64,000 nt of DNA. Origin: Panopea generosa. Taxonomy: Eukaryota > Mollusca > Bivalvia > Adapedonta > Hiatellidae. The position numbers and the translations under genes are program-made. The stretch's first letter is position 1; each line of letters begins with the position of its first letter. The notes beneath the pieces were generated by a model, which did no database searches, was not told the origin of the DNA, and saw nothing but the letters and a program-made list of their open reading frames with translations. Below are positions 33,290 through 44,404 of the stretch, piece after piece. The stretch lies in NCBI GenBank assembly GCA_029582155.1, contig CM055912.1:1488001-1552000 (forward strand), read 5' to 3'.

Positions 33290-33757
33290 TAATGTATCTG
33301 GCTGATAATTCAAGGGTTGTGAGATCCAATTGATGGTACTTGCAGGTAAAATTTAATATGTCAAATAAGGGCAATAATTTGCATTTTATTCATGCAAGAG
33401 TTATCTAACGTATTCACTGTAGTATGTTTTATGACTGGGAAGTCTTGTGTTAAGTTTAAATCAAATCAAATACATTGAGTGGTTGATGAAGTATGGACAA
33501 GATGGTACTTGCAAGCAAAACTAACCAGAATTTTTAAGTCAAACAAGGGCAATAATTTGCATTATATTAATCCAAGAGTTATCTAACTTAGTTATCATAG
33601 TATGTTTGATGACTGCGAAGTGTTTTATTAAATTTCAAGTCAATACATGCAATGGATATTAAGATTGGGACTTGCACACAAAACTTCAACCAAGGTGGGA
33701 CGCCGACATCCGGGTGGGCAGAATAGCTCTTTATTCTTCAAAAAGTCGAGCTAAAAA
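33290..33757 (+). repeat. VNTR-type repeat with hairpin 3' end (second family)
   Basis: Two diverged units of about 168 bp start at 33333 and 33501 (gatggtacttgca, aagggcaataatttgcat, gcaagagttatctaac). They are followed by aaggtgggacgccgacatccgggtgg and the terminal aatagctct ... gtcgagctaaaaa. This is the same architecture as 16800-17937 with a different body. Confidence 0.75.
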
Positions 33758-33999
33758 CAATTTGAAAATTGTTTCAGGTAACAAAGACAACTCCGTCAGA
33801 ATTTACAATGTATTTACCAAAACTCTAATGAAAACAATGCAAAAGGCCAACTAACAATAAATGTATGTTATAATTACTGTTCTCTGATTGAAATAATTTC
33901 ATCATGACATGAACAGGGAGGTTACCGACTTATATAATTTATATAATTATATGAATACATACATCACTGGAAACCGTAATTTATAATGTGTTTTTAAAC

Positions 34000-34428
34000 A
34001 AGAGTCCCATGGGCCTTATCAGTCATCTGATTATCCAAAAAACATTCACATAAATCTATTCAGTCTTAAGAAATAACTTTTTGTCAATTTCTCTTATATA
34101 GATTTAGTAAAGTAAGCCTCACTGCAAGGGCAAGACTGTGTGACCCAGGGACATGCAATTCACAATTTTTATAAATGACCCATATATGTCCATAATCATG
34201 CTCACTATTTGTTTCTCAGTGCTTCTCCTATATTGAGAAAAAGATTTTCAAAGTTTACCTTACTATGACCGTTTTCACAATTTTGATTCACCCGTGTGTA
34301 CCATAGCTGCATACAATATATCATTACAATTACGGTTATGGTTTTGAGAAGAACTCAAAAAAGTAAATTGTTATGGACGCATGATGATGGACAAAAGGTC
34401 CATTGAGACAAAGTCTCAGGTGACCTAA
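34000..34428 (+). repeat. Dispersed repeat with inverted ends
   Basis: It starts aacaagagtcccatgggccttatcag and ends ggtccattgagacaaagtctcaggtgacctaaaaa. The end segment ggtgacc is an inverted version of the start region tcatctga. The start motif is typical of abundant bivalve repeats (family knowledge). No coding content. Confidence 0.6.
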
Positions 34429-34486
34429 AAAGACCGACTGAGATTAAAGTTGAGGGCATAATGGTAGACTAAATGCATTTAAAGGG

Positions 34487-34716
34487 TCTCTGTGGCCGAG
34501 TGGTATAAGGCAACATCTCAAGATCACTTAATTCTCACCGCTAAGGTCGTAGGTTTTAATCTTGCTCCAAAAACTGTATGTGAGAAAGTTTCCAGTTACT
34601 TGCGGAAGGACAGTAGTTCAGTAGTAGACAGTTCCTCCACCAGCAAAACTGGTTAAGCCATATATAACCTGAAATGTGTTAAAAATGGCATTAAACCCGA
34701 TTTAAAAAAAAAGAAT
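34487..34716 (+). repeat. tRNA-derived SINE, family C (full length)
   Basis: The head is tgtggccgagtggtataagg (A box) and gtaggttttaatc (degraded B box). The body includes gagaaagtttccagttacttgcgg. The 3' end is atatataacctgaaatgtgttaaaaatggc plus attaaa. Confidence 0.85.
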
Positions 34717-35817
34717 GCTTTTAAATCACTGTTCTCATTAATTAAAGTTTTATAACTATTATATCAACTACCGGTACTATAATATGCCGACGCACCATGT
34801 GTATCAATACAATTCATTAAGATTGACCAAGCTATTTCGCCATATTTGGCAAGGTCATCCTTTAAGAATGTTTGATTGCTGTGTCTCGACTCAGTATTTT
34901 AAAGAAAAATGGACAGATATCATGAAAAAATAAAAAGTTAAACGCTTTGAAAGGCAATAAAAAGTAAAGTAGCTGAAATTTTTAGCGAGTAAGAAGGAGC
35001 ACAGCAAACACATGCCCCACTTGTTTTATTTTGATGCCAGAGTGACCCCTCCATTACTGAGAGCACTTCCGTGCTAAAGATCAGGTACCTGTCACATGTG
35101 AATTTGTTGGTTCAAGTCAAGCTATATACATACAATTTATTAGAGTTAACCAATTTCCTCTGAAAGGTTCTACTCAGACTTATGATGTTACTTTTTGGAA
35201 TATACAAAAGACCTTACGGTACCTTTTTATGTTTTTGTTCATTATTGCACCTAGAGTACAGCTTGCATTGTCACTACAAGGCACTGTTCACCCATTATCA
35301 ACTTCCACATGTACACTTTTTCCCCCATGCCATTAACCCTTGCCTGGCGCTGTTATCAAAATTAGGATTCTGGGTAGTGATAATGCCCTGCCTAAATGAA
35401 TTCTGAGTAGTGATAATGGTTTTGCCCTGCTCATCAGAATTACGCAAGGAATGTGAATATATGCCCAATGTAACGGTGATAATAGACAAAATTTAGTATA
35501 GATATACTATATTTAGACTTTTAGTTCCATGCCTGATAATGTTGTTAAAATACCTTCCCCTGTGCGATCCTGTATGCAGATGTTCTGAACAAGTAGAAAA
35601 TTGTACAAGTCACTGGCCAAGTAGAAATTTGTACAAGTCACAATTTACAAAAGTTTAGTCTCTTTAATTACTTTAATTGGTGCACATACACATGGGGATT
35701 CATTACCATTGACCAGTTAATCACTACTCTTGATCAATTATCTCCAGGCGGTATTCAATAAGATGTCCAAAAATACATAGCTGTAACTGTTTTGATGGCA
35801 GCAAAACTAGTATAAGC
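34717..35817. other. No recognised gene
   Basis: This is AT-rich. A short repeated phrase (attctg.gtagtgataatg..ttgccctgc) occurs at about 35365-35432. No coding block was found. Confidence 0.4.
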
Positions 35818-36030
35818 TGGTTAGCCCCATAAGCTCAGTCAGTAAATCATAAAACTTCTAGAATTGAGGTTGTGGGTTAGATCCCCGGGGCTGGTCAATT
35901 AAAAACAGTCGTTCCGATGGGTATTTAAATCGAGGATCCATGTGGCGGTGCTATACACTGAGCACACTGAAGAATCAGAAGAAACATACAGTTGGTTTCA
36001 ATCTGTAACCTGCACTATCCACCTGGAACC
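35818..36030 (+). repeat. tRNA-derived SINE, family E (single copy here)
   Basis: The head reads taagctcagtcagtaaatc (A box) and gtgggttagatcccc (B box). The body has ccgatgggtatttaaatcg and gtggcggtgctatacactgagcac. Confidence 0.6.
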
Positions 36031-36165
36031 TAAAAAGATCAACACTCTTCTCGGGTAATCACCAATATGGGATGTTTATGTCCGTAAAAGTAGGTAAGCT
36101 ACTTTTGCGCCAAACACCATGACAACTACAGATATTAAAAAAAGTGTTGATGTTTACAAGGACTT

Positions 36166-36225
36166 GTATAGAAGGATAGGAAACTTGCATCTCCTGACTA
36201 AATGTTGATAAAATAGCACACAAAG
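36166..36225. repeat. Dispersed 60-bp repeat fragment
   Basis: The bases gtatagaaggataggaaacttgcatctcctgactaaatgttgataaaata recur almost identically at 44283-44342 and in diverged form at 19463-19515. Confidence 0.7.
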
Positions 36226-36774
36226 GATTACTATTTTAGCATGAGCATTCACAAAATCTCACCTAGTTGCCTTTCCATCTCTATATAATTCCTTGATGTT
36301 TATGTCTATAAATTTTAGGTTAGCAACTTTCACAGCACACACTATGACAAATACAGATATTTAAACATATGGTAGATGTTTACGTTTGTAAAATGTTGAG
36401 TTAGCGACTTTTGTGCCACACACCATGACAACTACAGATAAAAAAAAATTGGTTGCAGTTTATGTTCTCTCTACACACTGTGAGTTTGTGTCCGACTGTA
36501 GTTTCAATTTCACATGCTTTGGCCCACGGGTGTTGGTGGTTTCATCAACCTACCAGTTCATTTACTTTAATTTTGTGTTAAAAACAGGTAGTGGTTTTGT
36601 CAACCTTAATTTAGTATAGTGTTATGTGGCACGCCAAATATACAGCAAGAACACTGACAATTGTGGATAGGTGAGAACCAGTTATGGTCTGTTGAACTAA
36701 CTAGGGCTATAATTATGTAATTGAAAAGAATTAATGAGAAATAAAATATTTAGCATTAGTTTGTTTTAATTTAA

Positions 36775-37011
36775 CCCTTAACTTCATAGATACATGTTTT
36801 CCCACACCAATCACAGAAGGCCTTTGAAAACAGTGCAGGAAGAGTTCAGATTTCTCGTAACAAGCAATCTGAACACTTCCTGCACTGTTTTCCACTAAGT
36901 CAGTTAATATAAACATAATTAACCCAATAATTCAATTTTAAGCCTTCTATATTAGAGGTGTCCAAAGGCATCTATATTAGGTGTCAAAAGGTGTCTATAT
37001 GAAGTAAAGGG
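36775..37011. mobile_element. TTAA-flanked MITE (piggyBac-like), 237-bp copy
   Basis: It is flanked by TTAA at 36771-36774 and 37012-37015. Terminal inverted repeats are CCCTTAACTTCATA and the reverse complement of TGAAGTAAAGGG, i.e. CCCTTTACTTCA. An internal hairpin lies at about 36825-36892 (33-nt arms). Two units of a 26-bp motif (gtgtccaaaggcatctatattag) precede the right end. CCC termini and TTAA duplication are the piggyBac hallmarks (established). No transposase is present. Confidence 0.8.
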
Positions 37012-37134
37012 TTAATTAAAACAATTTTAGGCAAAACACTGATCAATATCATATATATCACCAACATTGCTGATGAAACAATCAACCATGTGGATACTTT
37101 TTGTAAATATTGCCAATTGTGCAGGAAATTGAAT

Positions 37135-37617
37135 ACCATACCCAATGTAGTGAATGTACATTGGTCACTTACAACAGTCTTGCTGTTAAGCTAGCTTCTA
37201 CAGCGATGTAGTTAAAGTGCACTGACTGTATTGGAAGTTGAGCAACGATGTACAGTGTTAGGGGAGTGTTAGTACTTGGATGGGTGACTGATGTTACTTT
37301 AATGGCAACGAGGATGAACTTTCGATCCTGTGCCTGCACGAATCTCTCTTTCTTTGGAATGGGATGGGATATGGCAATGAACTGCTGAAAGCCACAGACT
37401 GTGCTGTTGGGTATAAGCCCTAAAGGTAAAGCGGGGAAGAGTGTAGTGAGTGTACATATAGGTCACTAACAACAGTCTTTTCTGTGAAGCTAGCTTTTAC
37501 AGTGACATGGTTAAGCAACGATGTACAAGATAAGCACATCGACATGGTTGATGTATTGGAAGTTAAGCAACAATGTTCAAGGTAACTACTTGGATGGTTG
37601 ACCGATGTCACTTTAGC
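37135..37617 (+). repeat. Tandem 5S-rRNA-derived repeat inserted in a dispersed repeat
   Basis: Two related modules start near 37140 and 37435 (gtgaatgtacat.ggtcact.acaacagtc). Each carries a 5S rRNA internal-promoter-like segment. The first has aagttgagcaacgatg and gtacttggatgggtgac (37233-37290). The second has aagttaagcaacaatg and ctacttggatggttgaccg (37560-37603). These match the A and C boxes of metazoan 5S genes. Folding and length are not those of a functional 5S gene, so this is a 5S-derived repeat. Confidence 0.65.
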
Positions 37618-37640
37618 GATATTCATAATTTTCGGAAGTG

Positions 37641-38859
37641 ATCGAATTCAGGTCATGATTGAAAATACGTTACGGCACCAACATCAAACAATTGTTCATT
37701 TATTTTCTACTCTCGTCACTCGCAAGATGGACATGATTATTTTGAGAGCCATTTCCAGGAAAAAAATTATACGATACTACGCAACAATTATCTATACACG
37801 TATATTAACCTTTGATAACACCAGCTAACTGTTGAAAACGCAAAAAATATATAAACAGCAATCAGAACACTTTTCATTTTACCTGCAATTACTTTGACCG
37901 AAACTTTGCGAAACATATTTACTGCAGAGCAATGACTTTGTCGTCTGGTTTGGTATTTTTATTATCAACTAAAGCTAAGAATTTTATTTATCAAAAAATT
38001 TAATTATTTTAATATCATTATTACAGTAATTTTTTTTGAAACAAGATTTTGTTAGTTTTATTTTATTTGGAATAATAGTCATGAGGCAACGTATGGGTTA
38101 AAGGTCGTCGTGTTTTTTTTTTAAACGCACCACTTCTCACCGAGTTATAGATGTCGCTAGAGTGATACCGTAATTGGTTCGTAAACGAACTCGCCCTTTC
38201 GGCGATTTCGGTTTCGACCCCTATAATATATCTATACCTAAACAAGGTTAATTATGGGGTCCCATTTATATTTTTCTCCCGTAATTGGGTCAAATATGAT
38301 TTTCCTGGGTCCGGCCCAATGTCCTGTGTTCAAAATGGTGTGTTCATTTGACAACTGTTAATGGTTGTACCCGATGCACTACTAATTGATTTTGAACTGC
38401 TCGGTCTAAACCTAATTTTGCCTTTTAGATTACTGGCTCACCCGGGTACCATATACACTATATTCTATACACAAATGCAAAAGGTCCCGAGGATAAGCTG
38501 CATAGGGCCTATAAGTTTATGTTTGTGTTTTAGATTCCTTAAGGGTAGGAAGAGTAGAGCTGATAAGAGAGTGTGGCAGAAATACCAATAAAAATAAATA
38601 AAGGACCTTTGTTATGATGACTGAACTTCATACCAATACTCCCTACCAAGTTTGGGCGAGAAATTAAAGTGGAGTAGAGCTGTCAAGGAAGTGATAATAT
38701 TAATCATAAAAGATAAATGAAGGGGCATAACTCCAACAAAAATATTATGTCAACCGTAACATTATGACGATATTAGCAACTAAACTACATTGCAATACTT
38801 CCTAGTAAGTTGGTGAAAATTGGTTGAGAAATTTAAGAGTAGAGCAAAAAGATGTGGGA
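37641..38859. other. No recognised gene; small CpG-dense patch
   Basis: Nothing coding is supportable. The 38100-38225 segment is CpG-dense (cgtaaacgaactcgccctttcggcgatttcggtttcg) against an AT-rich background. It could be an unrecognised element or regulatory DNA. Confidence 0.4.
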
Positions 38860-39470
38860 ATGTATGCAAACACAAGGGCAACTCAAGATGGGGGAATGTA
38901 TGCATGGACAAGGGCAACTCCATATGGGCAAATGTATGCATGGACAAGGGCAACTCTATATGGGCAAATGCATGCATGGACAAGGGCAACTCCATATGGG
39001 CAAATGCATAGACATGGGCAACTCTATATGGGTGAATGTATGCATGGACAAGGGCAACTCTATATGGGCAAATGTATGCATGGACAAGGGCAACTCTATA
39101 TGGGCAAATGTATGCATGGACAAGGGCAACTCTATATGGGCGAATGTATGTATGGACATGGGCAACTCTATATGGGTGGATGTATGCATGGACAAGGGCA
39201 ACTCTATATGGGCGAATGTATGCGTGGACAAGGGCAACTCTATATGGGCAAATGTATGCATGGACAAGGGCAACTCTATATGGGCAAATGTATGCATGGA
39301 CAAGGGCAACTCTATATGGGCGAATGTATGTATGGACATGGGCAACTCTATATGGGTGAATGTATGCATGGACAAGGGCAACTCTATATGGGCGAATGTA
39401 TGCGTGGACAAGGGCAACTCTATATGGGCAAATGTATGCATGGACACGGGCAACTCTATGTGCTCCCCTC
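38860..39470. repeat. 36-bp minisatellite with a 180-bp higher-order unit
   Basis: About 17 copies of gtatgcatggacaagggcaactctatatgggcaaat. The variant series (tgtatg-gacatg, ggatg, tgcgtgg) repeats with a 180-bp period: positions 39139 and 39319 start the same variant. Because the unit is 12 codons, reading frames stay open on both strands for 165-231 residues. They have no start context or domain. Confidence 0.95.
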
Positions 39471-39654
39471 AGCATAAATGGTTTGGTGGGGCATAAAAAA
39501 AAAAAAAAAAATCTTTTTGAAAGGTAAATACAATATTCATAGCATATATCAGTTGCCCTGGTACACCAACTGTTTTTGTATGTACATGACTTTGTACTTC
39601 ATCTTAAAGAACTTCCTTCTCGAACAAGGAATTTCATATTGATATATTTGATTT

Positions 39655-39855
39655 GTTCAACAGACGACCAGCCACTCTTTTATGGAAGGTTACTAGTACT
39701 CAAGCACACCAATCTCAGTAAGCAGCTGATAACTTTACCACTGAAATCAGCAGTGGGAAACAATGACAATGAGAAGCAATATTGTATATCAATTATCACA
39801 TAGACTATGTCCAGGCGGCGACTCAAACTCACAACCCAAGCTAACTGGGCCCAGC
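39655..39855 (-). repeat. tRNA-derived SINE, family A (internally deleted)
   Basis: The body matches aatcagcagtg..gaaacaatgacaatgagaagcaatattgtatatcaattatcac. The head is reduced but keeps the B box (gactcaaactcac) and agctaactgggccc. Confidence 0.75.
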
Positions 39856-40077
39856 TGCGATTTTAAGGATTATAATTTATTATGTGTGTAGTTTGAATAA
39901 TTAATTATGTTTATAATTTGAATAATTTATCATGTGTGTAGTTCCAATAATTCTAATATATAATGTGTGTAGTTTGAATTATTTTCAGCAGCTCAGTAAC
40001 ACCAATCTAGATTCTGTACCTTAGTAAATCAATTGTATAAAATAAAGCTACTGACATCTCCAGTGTGTTTCATTATT

Positions 40078-40714
40078 TATTGTATGATATTGTTTGATAA
40101 TGTGTGATTTTGCATTATATTGTGTGATATTGTGTAATACTGTGTGATATTGTATAATATTGTGTGATATTGTGTAATATTGTGTAAAACTGTGATATTG
40201 TATGATATTGTGTGATATTGTATAATATTGTATGCAATTGTTTGGTATTGTGTAATACTGTGTAATATTGTGTGATATTGTATAATTTTTGTATGATATT
40301 GTGTAATACTGTGTGATATTGTATAATATTTTATGATATTGTGTAATACTGTGTGATATTGTATAATATTGTGTGATATTGTATGATATTGTATAATATT
40401 GTGTGATATTTTATGATATTGTGTAATACTATGTGATATTGTACAATATTGTGTAATATTATATGATATTGTGTGATATTGTATGATAGTGTGTGATATT
40501 ATGTAATACTGTGTAATATTGTGTGATATTGTATAATTTTTGTATGATATTGTGTAATACTGTGTGATATTGTATAATATTGTGTGATATTTTATGATAT
40601 TGTGTAATACTGTGTGATATTGTATAATATTGTGTGATATTATATGATATTGTGTGATACTGTATGATATTGTGTGATATTGTATAATATTGTGTGATAT
40701 TGTGTGATATTGTT
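40078..40714. repeat. ~10-bp AT/GT minisatellite
   Basis: Over 60 copies of tgtgatattg/tgtaatactg/tgtataatat variants arranged in irregular higher-order blocks. No coding content. Confidence 0.95.
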
Positions 40715-40715
40715 A

Positions 40716-40905
40716 TACAGGCAAACCTGTGTAAGTGGTGACCTCTATTAAGCAGCCACCTACCTTAAGCAACCATATTTTCTATTCCCCATTTCTATGC
40801 TTTTGGAGTAAATCAGGTTTGGACCTGTATTAAGCAACAACCTGTCTTAAATGTCCAAAATTTGCTCCTTCCCTTGATTGGCTGCTTAAATCAGGTTTGA
40901 CTGTA
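40716..40905. mobile_element. Tc1/mariner-like MITE (TA-flanked)
   Basis: The ends TACAGGCAAACCTG and CAGGTTTGACTGTA are near-perfect inverted repeats. TA would be the target duplication. The interior (ctctattaagca..accac, ttaagcaacaacctgtctta) matches the element at 55968-56133. Confidence 0.7.
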
Positions 40906-41057
40906 CATAGTCTTTATCGACAACATCTACAGAACAGTGTAGTACTACTAGCTCAGTCCAAAACTTTTTGTTTGCCAGTAATTTTTAAATTAGGACAGTG
41001 GTTATAAGCAGACACATGTGAATATCATATATGTGGTATTCCTCATCCAATATACCA

Positions 41058-41352
41058 CAGCAGTGGTCTAGTTGTAAAGTGTCCACCTCGCATGTGGAAG
41101 GTTATTGGGCTCAATCCCTGGCCGGGTCATACCAAAACCTTAAAAAATTGTACTTTAAACTTACTCACTAGGCGCTCAACTATTACAGGATAGTTCTAGG
41201 TCTGGTTGGCCTGGTGTCAGTATAATGTGACTGGGTGGGATATCATACCATGCGTCTATGGCATGATATTTCAGTGTGGCAGCACTTAGAATACTGTCTC
41301 AAGAAAACATGTGTCATGATATGACTGAAAAATTGCAATGCTAAACACCATG
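41058..41352 (+). repeat. tRNA-derived SINE, family B (full length)
   Basis: The head reads agtggtctagttgtaaagtg and gggctcaatccctgg. The body includes ggtgtcagtataatgtgactggg, and the end atgctaaacaccatgcaac. Confidence 0.9.
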
Positions 41353-41488
41353 CAACGATCCTCCATCAATAAAACATGTGTCATGCCCAACATATAAAAA
41401 GTTGAAAACATTAAAGCCCACTAAAATGTTTTATTTTACATCATTTGTCATATTTGTATAACTTTTACAAATTACATTTGATAAGCTT

Positions 41489-42232
41489 GTTTGTTAGTTT
41501 GTTTGTTAGTTTGTTTGAATATTAAGCATCATTTTATGCCACTGAGGAACAGAAGATAAGTTAACCCTTTACTCCATAGATACACGTTTTCCCACACCTT
41601 TGAAAACAGTGCATGAAGAGTTCAGATTGCTTGTAACAAGCAATCTGAACACTTCCTGCACTGTTTTCCACTCTGTCAGTTAATATAAACATAATTCACC
41701 CAATAATTTAAAAGCCTTCTATATTAATGGTGTCCAAAGGTGTCTATATTAGAGGTGTCCAAAGGCATCTATATTAGAGGTGTCCAAAGGCGTCTTTATT
41801 AGAGGTCAGCTGGTGTCCAAAGGCCTCTATATTAGAGGTGTCCAAAGGCATCTTTATTAGAGGTCAGCTGGTGTCCAAAGGCGTCTATATTAGAGGTGTC
41901 CAAAGGTGTCTATATTAGAGGTGTCCAAAGGCATCTATATTAGAGGTGTCCAAAGGCGTCTATATTAGAGGTGTCCAAAGGCGTCTATATAAGAGGTGAA
42001 GTAAAGAGTTAACTCAACTGCTCTTTCCTGGGATCCTCGAAGGTCAATCAGTACTCGAGCACATCCATCTCCGCAAAACACTTATAATTTTTCCACCTGA
42101 ATCAGTGGTAAGTGATGAATAACAATGAGACACAACGTCATATATCAACCATCATGGAGATGATGGCCAGGCGGAGATCCGAACTCATGATTCATAGTCA
42201 GACACACTACCAACTGAGCTAACCAGACCTGG
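41489..42232 (-). repeat. SINE family A split by a MITE
   Basis: The tail and body (41489-41564) and the rest of the body plus tRNA-like head (42009-42232) are one SINE copy, interrupted at its own TTAA (cagTTAAcc in intact copies) by the MITE at 41565-42008. Confidence 0.85.
41565..42008. mobile_element. TTAA-flanked MITE, expanded 444-bp copy nested in a SINE
   Basis: It is flanked by TTAA at 41561-41564 and 42009-42012. Ends are CCCTTTACTCCATAG and (reverse) CTCTTTACTTCA. The near-perfect hairpin at 41602-41668 has 33-nt arms with two mismatches and a 1-nt loop. The internal 26-bp unit (gtgtccaaaggcgtctatattagag) is expanded to about 11 copies against two in the 36775-37011 copy. Confidence 0.85.
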
Positions 42233-42330
42233 CTGTATTTGTATAAAACCAGTAGGTTGTAACTAATATTTTAGGATAATCCCATATCCCCCTCCCCACC
42301 ACCCCATATTTTTCAATAGATACTAACCTC

Positions 42331-42424
42331 CATGATGATTCAGAGCTGGTCATCTGTCTCGTCTCCCTGGGTCTCAGGTACAGTCCATGGAACATGGCAT
42401 GTTTTTGTGATCATTAAAATTTCA
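42331..42424 (-). CDS. Possible first coding exon, low confidence
   Basis: The minus strand from an ATG near 42395 reads MFHGLYLRPRETRQMTSSES and is open to a donor, TGGAG|GTTAGT at 42331, ending with two bases. That phase would fit the BEN exon at 28754. No acceptor is seen upstream, hence a first-exon reading. The distance (13.6 kb of repeats) and short length keep this tentative. Confidence 0.25.
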
Positions 42425-42501
42425 CAGTATCTGATATTCCATTTCTATCTCCTCCATGATTTCGTGAATTGATTCCAGAATCTTCACTGCAGTAACCTCC
42501 C

Positions 42502-42594
42502 CTAAAATGAAATCTCACAGTATCTGATATTCCACTTCTATCTCCTCCATGATTTCGTGAATTGATTCTGGAATCTTCACTGCAGTAACCTCCC
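42502..42594 (-). CDS. Tandemly duplicated exon-like unit (93 bp), copy 1
   Basis: A 93-bp block beginning after acceptor ATTTTAG|GGGAGG is followed directly by a second near-identical block with its own acceptor (from 42501 to about 42424). With two leading bases each reads EVTAVKI.ESIHEIMEEIE and ends at a possible donor (CT|GTGAGA or CT|GTGAAA). If both were exons, the intron between would be only 15 bp, so they must be alternative, fused or non-functional. No family is recognised. Confidence 0.35.
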
Positions 42595-42599
42595 CTAAA

Positions 42600-43646
42600 A
42601 TAAAATTTTAAAAATATAAATTCCTAGATTTTCATTTTGTTTCAGATGAAAATGGATAAATCTTTATAATAATTGTGAAAGAAAACTACAAAGCAAGTAC
42701 AAAAATGCTACATGATTAATCAGTAAATTAATATCAAGATGAAAAGTATTTAACAGAAAACATCATCTTTAGAATATTTTGATTACTACCATATACATCC
42801 TAATTAATGCTCCCCCTCTAATAAATGCACCCCCTTTCCATTTTTTATGGAAAATTAAATGACTTACCACTTACTATAAAAGTTGGTCTTTAATTAATGT
42901 AAATTTCAAGTCTTGTTTAAACATTCTTAATTTGAATAAATGCCCCATTACCTATCACTATCCTAATTGCATTGTATACACACTTTATATAAAATCTGAA
43001 ATTGGACTTCTCAGGGGTCAAAAAAAACCAAACCCTTTTTGCCAATACATTGCCCTTGTGGGCATTTATTTTGCAGTATACAGTATATATGCTTTAGTAT
43101 ATCCTGTAATAGCCAACATTGATACTAAAATAAGTTGTAACATCCATATCAATACAGACTTTGTCCATCCATTCAGAAAGATAACTCAAAAACATATCAA
43201 GCTACCGGTAGGTTTGTGAAATTTGCATTTGGATAGAGGACAATAAGGAGATAATGTAGGTCATCTTTTTTTTCATTTCAATAAAAATAATTGTTATTAC
43301 AATGGCAACAAAATTAATAAACCAGTAGGGGACTCATGTATTGCATGTGTTGCGATGCCAGACTGACTGAGACTAAATTATAGACCAAAACTAAAGTGTA
43401 AACAATGATGTAACATCGGCAGTTACGTAATCTGTCAGGATGACACCACTAGTTGTTAACATACAACTCAGTAAACAAAAGTGTGTTTTACGAGGAGGTT
43501 AACCTAGCAAAATAAACATTACAAACACAACAATAAAGATAATGGAAACATCTTTTAATTGAAATAACTAAAACTAGCTAATTAAACAAAACTAAACTAT
43601 CAAATCATTATATACAACCTATTGTCCTTTACCTACAACAAGGTTT
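42600..43646. other. No recognised gene
   Basis: This is AT-rich sequence with no coding or repeat call. Confidence 0.4.
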
Positions 43647-43928
43647 TGATTGATTGAATATTTAGCGTCATTTTTATGCCATCGAGGGCTAACAGACAAT
43701 CAGTTAACCTAACCACTGTTTCCTGGGATTAACCAGTACTCGAGCACACCCCGTCTCCGTAAGTAACTGATAACTTTCCCACTTGAATCAGTGGTGAGAG
43801 ACGAATGATAATTAACCACAATGTTGTATATCAATCATCACGGAGACTGTTGCCGGGCGGGGGATTCAAACTCACGACCCCTGGATTGATAGACAGACGC
43901 ATAACCCACTGAGCTAATCGGGCCTGGC
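43647..43928 (-). repeat. tRNA-derived SINE, family A (best-preserved copy)
   Basis: The minus strand starts CCAGGCCCGATTAGCTCAG (A box) and has GTGAGTTTGAATCCCCCG (B box). The body ends in AAATATTCAATCAATC. This copy retains the consensus TTAA site used by the MITE in the 41489 copy. Confidence 0.9.
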
Positions 43929-44282
43929 CCTACAAGAACCTACATGTACCAATAAACAGTTTTATCTCAGCCATTTCTTTGCTAAATAAGCAACGGCTGC
44001 TTAAGCAAGATTTCTACAGATCTATTCTAACACCACAGCAGGGTCTGAGATAACACTGATAACTACCAGCAAAATTGCTATTTATATTCTTAGAATTTAG
44101 ACAAGTAATTTCAGAATTTCTTTCACTGAAAGTCTATACTTGGCTCGGTTTTTCAAGCATGAATTTAAACAGAAACGGGTTCCTGCAAAACTCTGTTTCC
44201 TTGTCAGAGCCAATGATAAAACTATGATAGGTTCAATGCAAAATCATGAAACTGTATTTTGTGATTTAACTGTAATTTAGAC

Positions 44283-44342
44283 TTGTATAGAAGGACTTGT
44301 ATAGAAGGATAGGAAACTTGCATCTCCTGAATAAATGTTGAT
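44283..44342. repeat. Dispersed 60-bp repeat fragment
   Basis: A near-identical copy of 36166-36225. A partial direct repeat (acttgtatagaagga) occurs just upstream at 44281-44305. Confidence 0.7.
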
Positions 44343-44404
44343 AAAATAACACACAAATGTATTTTAGATATCAATAAACCTTGGTTTCTCAGAATTAATT
44401 TGAT

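Noticed and set aside
37231-37605. Functional 5S rRNA genes
   Set aside because: Only the internal-promoter-like segments match; the 5' third, 3' end and terminator of a 5S gene are not recognisable, so a 5S-derived repeat is the safer call.
38780-39496. Large overlapping ORFs (up to 231 codons) on both strands
   Set aside because: They follow directly from a stop-poor 36-bp tandem repeat with a unit divisible by three; no start context, domain or splice signal.
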